From AC-32 sp038237925 (GTDB lineage: Bacteria; Actinomycetota; Thermoleophilia; Gaiellales; Gaiellaceae), in assembly GCA_038237925.1 (NCBI GenBank), contig JBBRYF010000004.1:1-64000 (forward strand): a stretch of 64,000 nt of DNA, read 5' to 3'. Positions within the stretch are counted from its first letter, which is position 1, and each line of letters begins with the position of its first letter. A program made the translations under genes and the position numbers. Below, in pieces: positions 51,417 to 59,442 of this stretch. A model generated the notes under the pieces. That model searched no databases, was not told where the DNA came from, and saw only the letters and a program-made list of their open reading frames with translations.

Positions 51417-51940
51417 GCGTTGCCCTTGGTACCGAGGCCCCGCAGTTCGACCTGCCCGGCGTGGACGGGCTGAACCATTCATTCGACTCGTACGGCGACG
51501 CCGAGGCGCTCGTGCTCGTGCAGTCGTGCAACCACTGCCCGTATGTGCAGGCGTGGGAAGGCCGGCTCTCGGCGATCGCCCGCGACTACGCCGACCGGGG
51601 CGTGCGCGTGGTTGCGGTGAACTCGAACGATGCGCAGAGCCATCCGGAGGACTCGTTCGAGGAGATGCAGAAGCGGGCTGCGTCGCAGGGCTTCGCGTTC
51701 GACTACCTCCACGACGAGCCCCAGGCCGTGGCCCGGGAGCTCGCCGCCGAGCGGACACCCGAGGTCTTTCTCTACGACCGCGACCGTCGCCTTGTGTACC
51801 ACGGCGCGATCGACGACAACCGGGACGAGGACGCCGTGAGCCAGCGCTACCTGCGCGACGCGATCGCCGCCGTGCTCTCGGGCCAGGAGCCGCCGGTGAG
51901 CGAGACTCCCGCGGTCGGCTGCACGGTCAAGTGGAAGTGA
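51413..51940 (+). CDS. Thioredoxin-like/AhpC-TSA family protein with CNHCPY motif
   Basis: The 175-residue protein has the redox site QSCNHCPYVQAWEGRL, the conserved strand VVAVNSNDAQSHPEDS and the cis-Pro region AERTPEVFLYDRDRRLVYHG. This is a widespread thioredoxin-like family without a settled role, thought to reduce peroxides or protein disulfides. Start ATG 51413 overlaps the upstream gene (ATGA). Its end overlaps the convergent methyltransferase gene by 14 nt. Confidence 0.9.
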   Translation: MSVALGTEAPQFDLPGVDGLNHSFDSYGDAEALVLVQSCNHCPYVQAWEGRLSAIARDYADRGVRVVAVNSNDAQSHPEDSFEEMQKRAASQGFAFDYLHDEPQAVARELAAERTPEVFLYDRDRRLVYHGAIDDNRDEDAVSQRYLRDAIAAVLSGQEPPVSETPAVGCTVKWK

Positions 51941-52640
51941 TGCGCTTTTCGAGCAGGTACCAGCCGAGCTCGGCGGTGTAGTCCGGCGGCGCCAGAGCCT
52001 CCGCCCGCGATCGGGCCTCGCCCTCGCAGCCGGCGAGGTCGAGGTACGGCCCGAGCTCGCGCGGCTCACGCTCGTACTCCGCGTCGACGAGCACGAGCTC
52101 GTTCGCCTCGAAGAGGTGCCGTAGATCGACGTCCGCTAGCGCACGGGTGTGCGACGGGTCACGCGCCCGCTCGAACGCGTTCAGCTCCACCGCGGCAACC
52201 GGGTCGACCGGCGCGAGCTGGTCGACGACGAGCACCCGCCCGCCGAGGCGCGTGACGCGCGCAAGCTCGGCGACCGCGAGCTCCGGGCGCGCGACGTGGT
52301 GCAGCGTCCGTAGGGTCGCGGCGAGGTCGAACGAGTCGGGCTCGAAAGGCAGCTTCATCGCGTCGCCCTCGACGAACTCGACATTCGGGAACCGCTCGCC
52401 GCGCCTCCGTCCCTGGTCGAGGAGCTCCGACACGAGGTCGACCGCGACCACCTCGCGGACATGCGCCGACAGCGCGAAGGCGAGCGCGCCAGGGCCGCTG
52501 CCGGAGTCCAGTGCCCGCTCGTCGCCGTTCGGCGCGACGAACCGGACGACCTTCGCCTCGAGCTCCTCGGCGCGCGCGTCCTGGCGCGCCGCGACGCGGT
52601 CAGCCGTCCTCGCGAACCGCTCCCGCGCTGCGTCTTGCAT
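51927..52640 (-). CDS. SAM-dependent methyltransferase (class I)
   Basis: The 237-residue protein has the methyltransferase motif I ALDSGSGPGALAFALS, post-I EVVAVDLVSELL, motif II/III SFDLAATLRTLHHVARP and GGRVLVVDQLAPVDP, typical of the UbiE/Methyltransf_11 group. The substrate is not evident. The ATG at 52640 lies inside the end of the cca gene (41-nt overlap); longer readings are antisense-like and unconserved. Confidence 0.87.
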   Translation of the reverse strand: MQDAARERFARTADRVAARQDARAEELEAKVVRFVAPNGDERALDSGSGPGALAFALSAHVREVVAVDLVSELLDQGRRRGERFPNVEFVEGDAMKLPFEPDSFDLAATLRTLHHVARPELAVAELARVTRLGGRVLVVDQLAPVDPVAAVELNAFERARDPSHTRALADVDLRHLFEANELVLVDAEYEREPRELGPYLDLAGCEGEARSRAEALAPPDYTAELGWYLLEKRITST

Positions 52641-53631
52641 AGTCGAGCGCCTCCTCCTTGGTCGCGATCGTACCGGCGGCCCGCTCCTCCTCGATCTCAG
52701 CGAGCAGGCGCCCGATCTCGGGCCCCGGCGGTAGGCCGAGCTCGTCGCCGCGCAGGAGCGGCTCGGCCGGATCGTCACTGCGCGCCTGCTCGACAGCCTC
52801 CCGAAGCCCATCGGCGCCGACGTAGGCGAGCGCCTCGAGCGCCCACGGCTCGGTCGCCCGCCGGAAGCGGTGGATCGAGCGCGCGTCGTCGGTCGGCGGC
52901 TCGGCGCGGAGGAGCGCGGACGCCTGCCGCCGCAGCTCGTTTGGCACGGGGAACCGCCGCAGGCCGTCGCCGAAGACCGCTATCAGCCGGTAGTCCGGCG
53001 AGTCCCAGCGGTCGAGCCGGTCGTCGATCGTGCCGCCGAGCGGCGGAAGCAGGCCGAGCGCGTCGAGTCGGCGGTAGCCGCCCGACGAGAGCCGGCTCAG
53101 CTCGGCGACGATTCGCTCGGCCGCCGGCCGCGTCACGAGCTCGCTGTGCTCGCGCACGAGCGCCTCGGTCGGCTGGTCGAGCCGGAAGTCGAGCTCGTCC
53201 TCCAGCCGGACGGCGCGCAGGAGCCGCAGCGGGTCGTCGGCGAAGGCGCTCTCCTTGACGGCCTTCAGCCGCTTCCCGGCGAGATCGGCGTAGCCGTCGT
53301 AGGGATCGACGATCTCCTCGCTCCCGACCCGCTCGGCGATCGCGTTGATGCTGAAGTCGCGCGTCGCGAGGTCATCCTCGATCGAGCCCGGCAGCGGCGT
53401 GAAGTCGACCGTGCGGCCCGCTTCGAGCACGACCCGCCAGGCGCCGTGCCGCTCCGAGAGCGGGAACGGCGCGCCGCCGACGCGCGCCGCGAGCCGCCGG
53501 GCCGCGCCTTCCGGATCGCGAAGCGCGACGTCCACGTCGACGAGCGGCCGACCGAGCGCCTGGTCGCGAACCGCGCCGCCGACGATCCAGGCCTCCTCCC
53601 CGGCGAAGAGATCCTCGACGAGCTCAAGCAT
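52600..53631 (-). CDS. tRNA nucleotidyltransferase (CCA-adding/poly(A) polymerase family)
   Basis: The 343-residue protein has the class II nucleotidyltransferase head IVGGAVRDQALGRPLVDVDV (residues 16-35) with the metal Asp pair, the RRDF-type turn LATRDFSINAIAE and the DPLRLLRAVRLEDEL neck motif. It adds or repairs the 3' CCA of tRNAs. All seven tRNA genes in this window lack an encoded CCA, which fits an essential role. It is in an overlapping chain with alr and the methyltransferase. Confidence 0.88.
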   Translation of the reverse strand: MLELVEDLFAGEEAWIVGGAVRDQALGRPLVDVDVALRDPEGAARRLAARVGGAPFPLSERHGAWRVVLEAGRTVDFTPLPGSIEDDLATRDFSINAIAERVGSEEIVDPYDGYADLAGKRLKAVKESAFADDPLRLLRAVRLEDELDFRLDQPTEALVREHSELVTRPAAERIVAELSRLSSGGYRRLDALGLLPPLGGTIDDRLDRWDSPDYRLIAVFGDGLRRFPVPNELRRQASALLRAEPPTDDARSIHRFRRATEPWALEALAYVGADGLREAVEQARSDDPAEPLLRGDELGLPPGPEIGRLLAEIEEERAAGTIATKEEALDYARRSAGAVREDG

Positions 53632-54646
53632 CGACGACCGTCCTCCGGGCCCTCCGCGAGTCTGCGTTGATCCCGCAGACGAGCTCGTAGTTGATCGTCC
53701 CGGCGACACGCGCGTGCGCCTCCGAGAGCACGCCGTGGCCGAGGATCGTCACCGGCGCGCCGACCGGCTCCTCGCCGTCGAGCTCGACGGCGAAGGCGTC
53801 CATCGAGACCGTGCCGACGACCCGGCGCGGCTCGCCGCTGACCCGCACCTCGGTACCGGTCAGGTCACGGCGGAAGCCGTCCGCGTAGCCGACCGGGACG
53901 ATCCCGATCCAGGTCGGCCGCTCTGCGACGAATCGCCGCCCGTAGCCGCTGCTCTCCCCTGCCTCGAGCCGCTTCACCTGCGCCAGCTGGCTCCGCCACG
54001 AGAGCGCCGGCTCGAGCCCGTCCACTGCCGGGTCCTCGCCGAACGGCGAGAGGCCGTAGAGGGCGACGCCGCACCGCGCAGCATCGAAGCGCGCCGACGG
54101 CAGCCGCAGCGCGGCCGCGCTGTTCGCCACGTGGCGCATCAGGTCGGCGTACGGCTCAGTCGCGCGGCGGAAGCGCTCGACCTGCTCCTCGGCGAAGACG
54201 GGGTCTGAGTCGGCGGTCGCAAGATGCGACATCAGCCCGACGACCTCGCTCCCCGGCTGCGTCAGCTCGGAGAGCCCCCAGCGGCCCATGCCGGTGTCGA
54301 GCTTAAGGTGCACGCGCACGCCGTCCGGGATCTCGTCGCTCCAGACCACGAGCTCGAGCCGCGCGTTTCGCGCGTCGACCAGCTCGCGGCTGGACGACGT
54401 CGGCCCCATCACGACGATCCGCGCAAGCGCGAACTCGCCTCGCAGCTCCAGGGCCTCGGCGACGGTTGCCACGCACAGCGCGCCCGCGCCCTCGTCGAGC
54501 ACGGCACCGGCGACATCGACCGCACCGTGGCCGTACGCGTTCGCCTTCACGACCGCCCAGAGCTGCGCGCCGTCCAGCGCGCGAAGCAGCGTGCGCGCGT
54601 TGCGGCGGACGGCCCCGAGGTCGACGGTCAGCTCAGATCGGTGCAT
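53624..54646 (-). CDS. alr: Alanine racemase
   Basis: This 340-residue PLP enzyme interconverts L- and D-alanine for peptidoglycan. The PLP Lys34 is in AVVKANAYGHG, the second catalytic Tyr in SGYGRRF, and HVANSAAAL and the C-terminal VSMDAFAVEL/NYELVCGI segments are typical. Slightly shorter than most (about 360). It overlaps cca by 8 nt and the nnr gene by 14 nt, so envelope precursor and metabolite-repair genes are co-transcribed. Confidence 0.95.
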   Translation of the reverse strand: MHRSELTVDLGAVRRNARTLLRALDGAQLWAVVKANAYGHGAVDVAGAVLDEGAGALCVATVAEALELRGEFALARIVVMGPTSSSRELVDARNARLELVVWSDEIPDGVRVHLKLDTGMGRWGLSELTQPGSEVVGLMSHLATADSDPVFAEEQVERFRRATEPYADLMRHVANSAAALRLPSARFDAARCGVALYGLSPFGEDPAVDGLEPALSWRSQLAQVKRLEAGESSGYGRRFVAERPTWIGIVPVGYADGFRRDLTGTEVRVSGEPRRVVGTVSMDAFAVELDGEEPVGAPVTILGHGVLSEAHARVAGTINYELVCGINADSRRARRTVVDA

Positions 54647-56003
54647 CGAGCACCAGCGGCAACGCGGCCGAGATGTCGCTCGCGACCGCGCCCGACTGCG
54701 GGATCACGCGCGAGGCCAGCTGTTGCGCCGCGGCTCCAGCGGCTGCGGCCGTCCGCGCGTCGACGCCCTTCGACAGAAACGCGGCAACGATGCCGGTGAG
54801 GACGTCGCCGCTGCCGGCCGTGGCGAGGGCGGGCGTGCCGAGCGAGACGACGAGCAAGCCCTCCCCGGGCGCGGCGACGAGCGTGTCGGCTCCCTTCAGC
54901 AGGCACACGCAGTGGAAGTTCTCCGCAGCCCGCCGCACCGCCTCCAGCCGGTGAGCCGCGACCCAGTCCGACTGGACGCCGAGCAGGTGCGCGAGCTCGC
55001 CTTCGTGCGGCGTCAGCACCGTCGGGGCCCAGCGCTCGAACGGCTCGAGCCCGTGGAGCCCGTCGGCGTCCACGACGGCCGGGCGATCGAGCTCGGCAAG
55101 CAGCCGTCGGACGACCTCCTGCGGCCCCTGCCCGCGCCCGAGCCCCGGCCCGAGCGCGAGCGCGCCGGCCTTCGCCGCGAACTCGGCGATCGGGTCGATC
55201 GCGCGCGGCGAGATCAGGCCGTCGTCCTCCGGGCACGGCAGCTTCACCGCCTCGAGCAGGCGCTGCTCGAAGACGGCCAGCGTCGAGTCCGGAATCGCGA
55301 CGGCGACGTAGCCGGCATCGGCACGGAACGCGGCCTCGGCCGTGAGGCACGGCGCCCCGCTGAGGCCGCGCGAGCCGCCGACTACGAGCACGGTGCCGGC
55401 CGTGTACTTGTTCTGCTCTGCGCGCCGGCGCGGGATCTCGGCCAGGATCGCCGGAGTCACCAGCCTGTGCTCGGTCTCGGCCGGTTCGAGCCCGATGTCG
55501 GCGACCACGACCTCCCCGGCGCGGAAGCGGCCGGGCGCGAGCTCGAGCCCGACCTTCGGCGCGTGCATCGTGACTGTGATCGTCGCGGTGACGCACGCGC
55601 CCGCGACCTCGCCCGTGGAGGCGTCCACCCCGGACGGGAGGTCAACGGCGACGATCGGTTTTCCCGACGCGTTCATCGCCTCGATCGCCTTGGCCGCGTC
55701 ATCGCGCGGCTCGCCGTGGAAGCCCGTGCCGAAGAGCGCGTCGATCACGACGTGCGCCTCCTCGACGGGCGCGTCCTCGGCAGTGCGCGCGGCCTTGCCG
55801 GCGGACTCGAGCACTTCGAGCGCGATCCGCCCGTCCCCGCCGTTCGCGCCGCTGCCGCAGACGCCAACGAAGCGGTCCGCATCCGGGAAGCGCCGTAGCG
55901 CCTCCTCCGCGACCGCCCGCCCAGCACGGGCCATCAGCTCGTCGACGTCGTGGCCGGCCTCGGCCCGCTTCATCTCCTCGGCCGTGTACAGAGGGTCAAG
56001 CAT
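54633..56003 (-). CDS. nnr: Bifunctional NAD(P)H-hydrate epimerase / ADP-dependent dehydratase
   Basis: The 456-residue protein repairs hydrated NAD(P)H. The N-terminal YjeF epimerase half (1-195) has CGSGANGGDGR and AVDLPSGVDASTG. The C-terminal ribokinase-like dehydratase half (205-456) has VLVVGGSRGLSG, LTPHEGEL and the catalytic ATAGSGDVLTG. Both halves look complete. It lies between acpS and alr, a common actinobacterial order (acpS-nnr-alr). Confidence 0.95.
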   Translation of the reverse strand: MLDPLYTAEEMKRAEAGHDVDELMARAGRAVAEEALRRFPDADRFVGVCGSGANGGDGRIALEVLESAGKAARTAEDAPVEEAHVVIDALFGTGFHGEPRDDAAKAIEAMNASGKPIVAVDLPSGVDASTGEVAGACVTATITVTMHAPKVGLELAPGRFRAGEVVVADIGLEPAETEHRLVTPAILAEIPRRRAEQNKYTAGTVLVVGGSRGLSGAPCLTAEAAFRADAGYVAVAIPDSTLAVFEQRLLEAVKLPCPEDDGLISPRAIDPIAEFAAKAGALALGPGLGRGQGPQEVVRRLLAELDRPAVVDADGLHGLEPFERWAPTVLTPHEGELAHLLGVQSDWVAAHRLEAVRRAAENFHCVCLLKGADTLVAAPGEGLLVVSLGTPALATAGSGDVLTGIVAAFLSKGVDARTAAAAGAAAQQLASRVIPQSGAVASDISAALPLVLDAPI

Positions 56004-56355
56004 CGGCGATCAAACACACCGCCTGCGCGAGCTCTTGCGAGTGCGTCATCGAGAGCTCGATCTCACCCGCGCCGACGCGCTCCGCCCACGCCTTCGTCTT
56101 GCCGCTCAGCGTCACGCCCGGCTTCGGCCGGCCCGCGATCTCGATCTCGCGCCACGTGAAGCGGACACCGGAGCCGAGCGCCTTGCCCACGGCCTCCTTC
56201 CCGGCGAAGCGCGCCGCGTAGTGCTGCGGCGGGTTCGGCTTCGAGTCGCAGTACGCGCGCTCCGCATCGGTGAAGCAGCGCTCCCGAAAGCTCGGGTAGC
56301 GCTCGAGCGCCCGCGCGATCCGCGGGATCTCGATCAGGTCGACGCCCACTCGCAT
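55996..56355 (-). CDS. acpS: Holo-[acyl-carrier-protein] synthase
   Basis: This 119-residue phosphopantetheinyl transferase activates ACP. Hallmarks are VGVDLIEIPRIARALERY with the magnesium Asp5, FTDAERAYC, ARFAGKEAVGKALG with the catalytic Glu and Lys, and ELSMTHSQELAQA. Length is normal. The start ATG 56355 was chosen because the conserved core begins there. It overlaps nnr by 8 nt. Confidence 0.95.
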   Translation of the reverse strand: MRVGVDLIEIPRIARALERYPSFRERCFTDAERAYCDSKPNPPQHYAARFAGKEAVGKALGSGVRFTWREIEIAGRPKPGVTLSGKTKAWAERVGAGEIELSMTHSQELAQAVCLIADA

Positions 56356-56365
56356 CGAGCGAACT

Positions 56366-57142
56366 TTACGGCGCGGATTCAATCCAGCCGGGGAGCGCCG
56401 CGATCGAGGTGATGATCCCGTCGGGCTGCACGTGCGCCGCCTCGGCAACGTCCGGCCGGAACTTGCCCGTGCGGACGAGCACCGTGCGGAGCCCGCAGGA
56501 CGCCGCGCCGGCGATGTCGGCCTCGATGTCGTCCCCGATCATCCAGGTCAGCTCCGGATCGGAGTCGAGCGCGTCGAGCGCGGCCTTGAAATAGGCGGGG
56601 CTCGGCTTGCCCAGCACCGTCGCCTCGGTGTCGGCGGCGTACTCGAGCCCGGCGACGAACGCGCCGGAGTCGAGCAGCGGCCCGCGCGCGGTCTGCCACC
56701 AGCGGTTCTTGTGCAGGCAGTAGAGCTCCGCGCCCGCCTGCAGCTCGGCGAAGGCCCGCGCGAGGTTCATGTAGCTGAAGACTTGATTGGTCTCGAAGGT
56801 CTCGTCGGCGCCGCCGATCAGGACCGCGTCCGCGCCCTCGCCGACTAGCTCGATCCCCTCGAGGTCCTCGATCATGTCGGGCATCGTCAGGGCAAGGACG
56901 CGCTTGTCCTTCAGCGCGTGCGCCGCGGCGACGGGTGTCGTCTGGAGCTCCTCGTCCTCGAGCTCGACGCCGAAGCCGCGGATCTGCTCCGCCAGGCGCC
57001 GGCGAGAGTGCGTGGTGTTGTTCGTGACGAAGCGAAGGCGGTGTCCGTTCTCCCGCAGCTGTTCCACCGCCTCGGCCGCGCCAGGGATGGCCGTGCCCGA
57101 GACATGGAGGACGCCGTCTACGTCAAGGAGAATGCCTGCCAT
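56366..57142 (-). CDS. HAD-IIA family phosphatase (NagD-like)
   Basis: The 258-residue protein has HAD motif I LLDVDGVLH (nucleophile Asp7, acid Asp9), motif II FVTNNTTHS, the IIA cap and GKPSPAYFKAAL (motif III Lys), and motif IV MIGDDIEADIAGA. It probably dephosphorylates a small metabolite such as a sugar or nucleotide phosphate. Start ATG 57142 is divergent from the arfB gene. Confidence 0.9.
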   Translation of the reverse strand: MAGILLDVDGVLHVSGTAIPGAAEAVEQLRENGHRLRFVTNNTTHSRRRLAEQIRGFGVELEDEELQTTPVAAAHALKDKRVLALTMPDMIEDLEGIELVGEGADAVLIGGADETFETNQVFSYMNLARAFAELQAGAELYCLHKNRWWQTARGPLLDSGAFVAGLEYAADTEATVLGKPSPAYFKAALDALDSDPELTWMIGDDIEADIAGAASCGLRTVLVRTGKFRPDVAEAAHVQPDGIITSIAALPGWIESAP

Positions 57143-57172
57143 GGAGCGCGAGTCTAGGTCGAACGGCCCCAC

Positions 57173-57217
57173 CGGCAAAGCCAGCGAGGCCTCCAATCGG
57201 CATCGCGAGCGACGCCT
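57173..57217. repeat. Copy B of the palindromic intergenic repeat
   Basis: This 45-nt stretch matches 28815-28862: CGGCAAAGCC, then GGCCTC, then CGGC(A/G)TCGC(A/G)AGCGACGCCT. The last part forms a stem with compensatory changes relative to copy A. It lies between the divergent HAD and arfB genes, inside what would be a non-conserved N-terminal extension of arfB. Confidence 0.6.
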
Positions 57218-57221
57218 CCGG

Positions 57222-57608
57222 GTGACCCGGTCGGTTTCGATCCCCCGCTCGGAGATCGAGCTGCGCTTCTCGCGCTCGAGCGGGCCGGGCGGCCAGCACG
57301 CGCAGAAGAGCGACACGCGTGTGGAGGCGACCTTCGACGTCGAGGCCTCATCCGCGCTCTCGCAGGCGCAGAAGCGGCGCGTGGTCGCGAAGGCCGGGCC
57401 GGTGCTGCGAGCGGTCGCGCAGGACGAGCGCAGCCAGTGGCGCAACCGCGAGCTCGCGACCGAGCGGCTCGTGGAATCGCTGCGCGAAGCGTTGCGGGTC
57501 CCACGACGCCGGCGGCCAACGAAGCCCGGCAAGGCCGCCGTCGAGCGGCGACTCGACCAGAAGCGTCGCCGCGGCCGGCTGAAGCGCGAACGCCGCGACC
57601 TGGAATAG
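57222..57608 (+). CDS. arfB: Peptidyl-tRNA hydrolase ArfB-like (RF-1 domain) protein
   Basis: The 128-residue protein has the release-factor GGQ loop in SSGPGGQHAQKSDTRVEATF, followed by a basic C-terminal tail (KRRRGRLKRERRD) that in ArfB/YaeJ enters the empty mRNA channel of stalled ribosomes. It hydrolyses peptidyl-tRNA on non-stop complexes. ATG 57141 is in frame but would add 27 residues that cover the palindromic repeat, so GTG 57222, directly before SVSIPRSEIELRF, is preferred. Confidence 0.88.
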   Translation: MTRSVSIPRSEIELRFSRSSGPGGQHAQKSDTRVEATFDVEASSALSQAQKRRVVAKAGPVLRAVAQDERSQWRNRELATERLVESLREALRVPRRRRPTKPGKAAVERRLDQKRRRGRLKRERRDLE

Positions 57609-57741
57609 ACGGCGCACTCCGCGCGCCGCAAACTCTTTACCGGAGCCTTACGCCACTCTTACGGCCGTCTAACGGCCCGCTGACATCGCAGGGAAAGCAT
57701 TAGAGCGTCTCCATCGTGCTTCATCGAACAAGGAGCTCGTC

Positions 57742-58467
57742 ATGAGAAAGCACGCTCTCCTCCTAGCTGTGCTGGCACTCGCAGTGTTGGGCGCCGGAGC
57801 CTCGGCGACCCTCGCAGCGCGCGCCGGCGGCGGCGTCCTCTACGTCTTCAACGGTCGGCTGATGAGTGACGCGGACAGTGGCTCGACGATCGCGGTCGAC
57901 GTGAACGGCGGCAACCGCGCCGCGTTGAAGAAGCTTGTCGGCCAGAGCGACAGCGGCCAGTTCGCCGTGGACTCGAACACGCAGTACCTCCGCTGGACGC
58001 ACGGCGTCCCGACCGTCGTGACGGAGTCGAACCTGCTCGCCGGCGACCGTGTCAGCGTGCGGGTCATCGCCGACCGCCGCGCATCGCTGGCCGGTATTGA
58101 GGCCACGGCCGCCCGCCGTGTCGCGGACTCGGGTGCGACCGGCCGCTTCCCCAGCCAGCCGCTCTGGCTGTTCATCGGGACGCTCGACGGCTCCGCCTCG
58201 GGTGGTCACCTGACTCTGCACGTCAGGGACGGCAACCTGCGCGCCCTACGCGCGATGCTCGGCCAACCTCTCGACGAGACGTTCCGCTACGACGCGCACA
58301 CCGTCTTCGTCGAGTGGCGGGGCGGCGTGCCGACGGTCGTCTCCCCCGGCGACCTTCAGCCCGGAGATCGCATCGCTGTTCGAATTCGAGCGCCGCGCGC
58401 GTTCTCGCTGGCACAGGTCGAACAGGTGCCTGCGAACCACGTCGGCGACCGCCAGCCCGCGGCGTAG
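57742..58467 (+). CDS. Secreted protein with two tandem DUF5666-like beta-barrel domains
   Basis: The 241-residue protein starts at ATG 57742 with AAGGAG 7 nt upstream. A signal peptide (MRKHALLLAVLALAVLGAG) precedes two homologous units of about 95 residues. Unit 1 runs YVFNGRLMSDADSGSTIAVD to AGDRVSVRVIADRRASLAGI; unit 2 runs LFIGTLDGSASGGHLTLHVR to PGDRIAVRIRAPRAFSLAQV. Both share the middle element W..GVPTVV, which marks a clear internal duplication. Extracytoplasmic, function unknown. A strong terminator follows at 58491. Confidence 0.8.
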   Translation: MRKHALLLAVLALAVLGAGASATLAARAGGGVLYVFNGRLMSDADSGSTIAVDVNGGNRAALKKLVGQSDSGQFAVDSNTQYLRWTHGVPTVVTESNLLAGDRVSVRVIADRRASLAGIEATAARRVADSGATGRFPSQPLWLFIGTLDGSASGGHLTLHVRDGNLRALRAMLGQPLDETFRYDAHTVFVEWRGGVPTVVSPGDLQPGDRIAVRIRAPRAFSLAQVEQVPANHVGDRQPAA

Positions 58468-58490
58468 CCCGCTCGTCGTTCGATCCGCCT

Positions 58491-58515
58491 GGAGAGGCCG
58501 CTCCGCGGCCTCTCC
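58491..58515 (+). terminator. Intrinsic terminator between convergent genes
   Basis: GGAGAGGCCGC (58491-58501) pairs perfectly with GCGGCCTCTCC (58505-58515) around a TCC loop, followed by TTATTT on the plus strand. It ends the duplicated-domain gene; the TTA that opens the trailing tract is also the reverse complement of the convergent iminopeptidase stop. Confidence 0.88.
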
Positions 58516-59403
58516 TTATTTCTCGGCCCGCTCGATGAAGCCGCGCACCAGCTCGAGTGTCCGCTCAGGCTCCTCGGCCTGCGACATGTGCGAGCTCTCC
58601 TCGAGCACGACGAACTCCGAGCCGGGAATCGCGCGATGCGCGACCTCGACGGTCGCGGGCGTGACCTCGTCGTGCCGGCCGCAGAAGAGGAGGGTCGGCA
58701 CCTCGATCCGCCCGAGCTGCGAGGTGATCTCCCAGTCCTTGATCGTGCCGATCACATGGAACTCGCTCGGGCCGTTCATCGCGTGGTAAACCTCCGGGTT
58801 CGCCTCCAGCACGTCGAAGCACTCGACGAGCCAGTCGGGCCACGGTTCGGCTCGGCAGAGGTGCCGCTTGTAGAAGACCATCACCGCCTCCTCGTACGCC
58901 GGGTCGGAGGTGGTGCCGGCCTCCTCGTGCTCCCGCAGGGTCGCCTCGACCTCGGGCGGTAGCTCCGAGCGCAGGCGCTGCAGCTCCACCATCCAGCCCG
59001 GGACGCTCGGCGGCGAGCTCTCGACGATCAACGAGACGAGCCCTTCGGGCCGCGTGGTGGCGTACTGCATGCCGAGCATCCCGCCCCACGAGTGGCCGAG
59101 TACGTGGACGCGCTCGAGCCCTAGCGCCTCGCGGACGGCGCCGACCTCCTCGACGTACAGCTCGGGCGTCCACATCGATGGGTCGTGCGGCCCGCTCACT
59201 GCCGAGTTGCCCGCTCCAAGCTGGTCGTAGAAGACGACCTGTCGCTCGTCGGCGAGAGCCTCGTAAGGCTTCACGTGAAGCCAGTTCGCGCCCGGGCCGC
59301 CGTGCAGGCACAGCAGCGGAAGGCGTCCGTTCCCGCGCTCGGGCCCCACGGCCCGGTACCAGGTCTCGTAGCCGTGAAACGGGATCCGGCCCTCGCTTCC
59401 CAC
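58516..59403 (-). CDS. Proline iminopeptidase-family alpha/beta hydrolase
   Basis: The 295-residue protein has the oxyanion motif LHGGPGANW, the family segment YDQLGAGNSA, the nucleophile elbow GHSWGGML and the catalytic Asp/His in CGRHDEVTP and ESSHMSQAEEP. This fits the S33 peptidases that remove N-terminal Pro from peptides, although related enzymes act on esters. No signal peptide. Start GTG 59403 is divergent from mreB with 39 nt between. Confidence 0.92.
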   Translation of the reverse strand: MGSEGRIPFHGYETWYRAVGPERGNGRLPLLCLHGGPGANWLHVKPYEALADERQVVFYDQLGAGNSAVSGPHDPSMWTPELYVEEVGAVREALGLERVHVLGHSWGGMLGMQYATTRPEGLVSLIVESSPPSVPGWMVELQRLRSELPPEVEATLREHEEAGTTSDPAYEEAVMVFYKRHLCRAEPWPDWLVECFDVLEANPEVYHAMNGPSEFHVIGTIKDWEITSQLGRIEVPTLLFCGRHDEVTPATVEVAHRAIPGSEFVVLEESSHMSQAEEPERTLELVRGFIERAEK

Positions 59404-59442
59404 CCGCCGTTTATACAGCGCCGCGACTAGGCTGCACCGGCG

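Noticed and set aside
57141..57224. N-terminal extension of arfB from ATG 57141
   Set aside because: The extension covers a palindromic repeat seen elsewhere, has no homology-like features, and would overlap the start of the divergent HAD gene.
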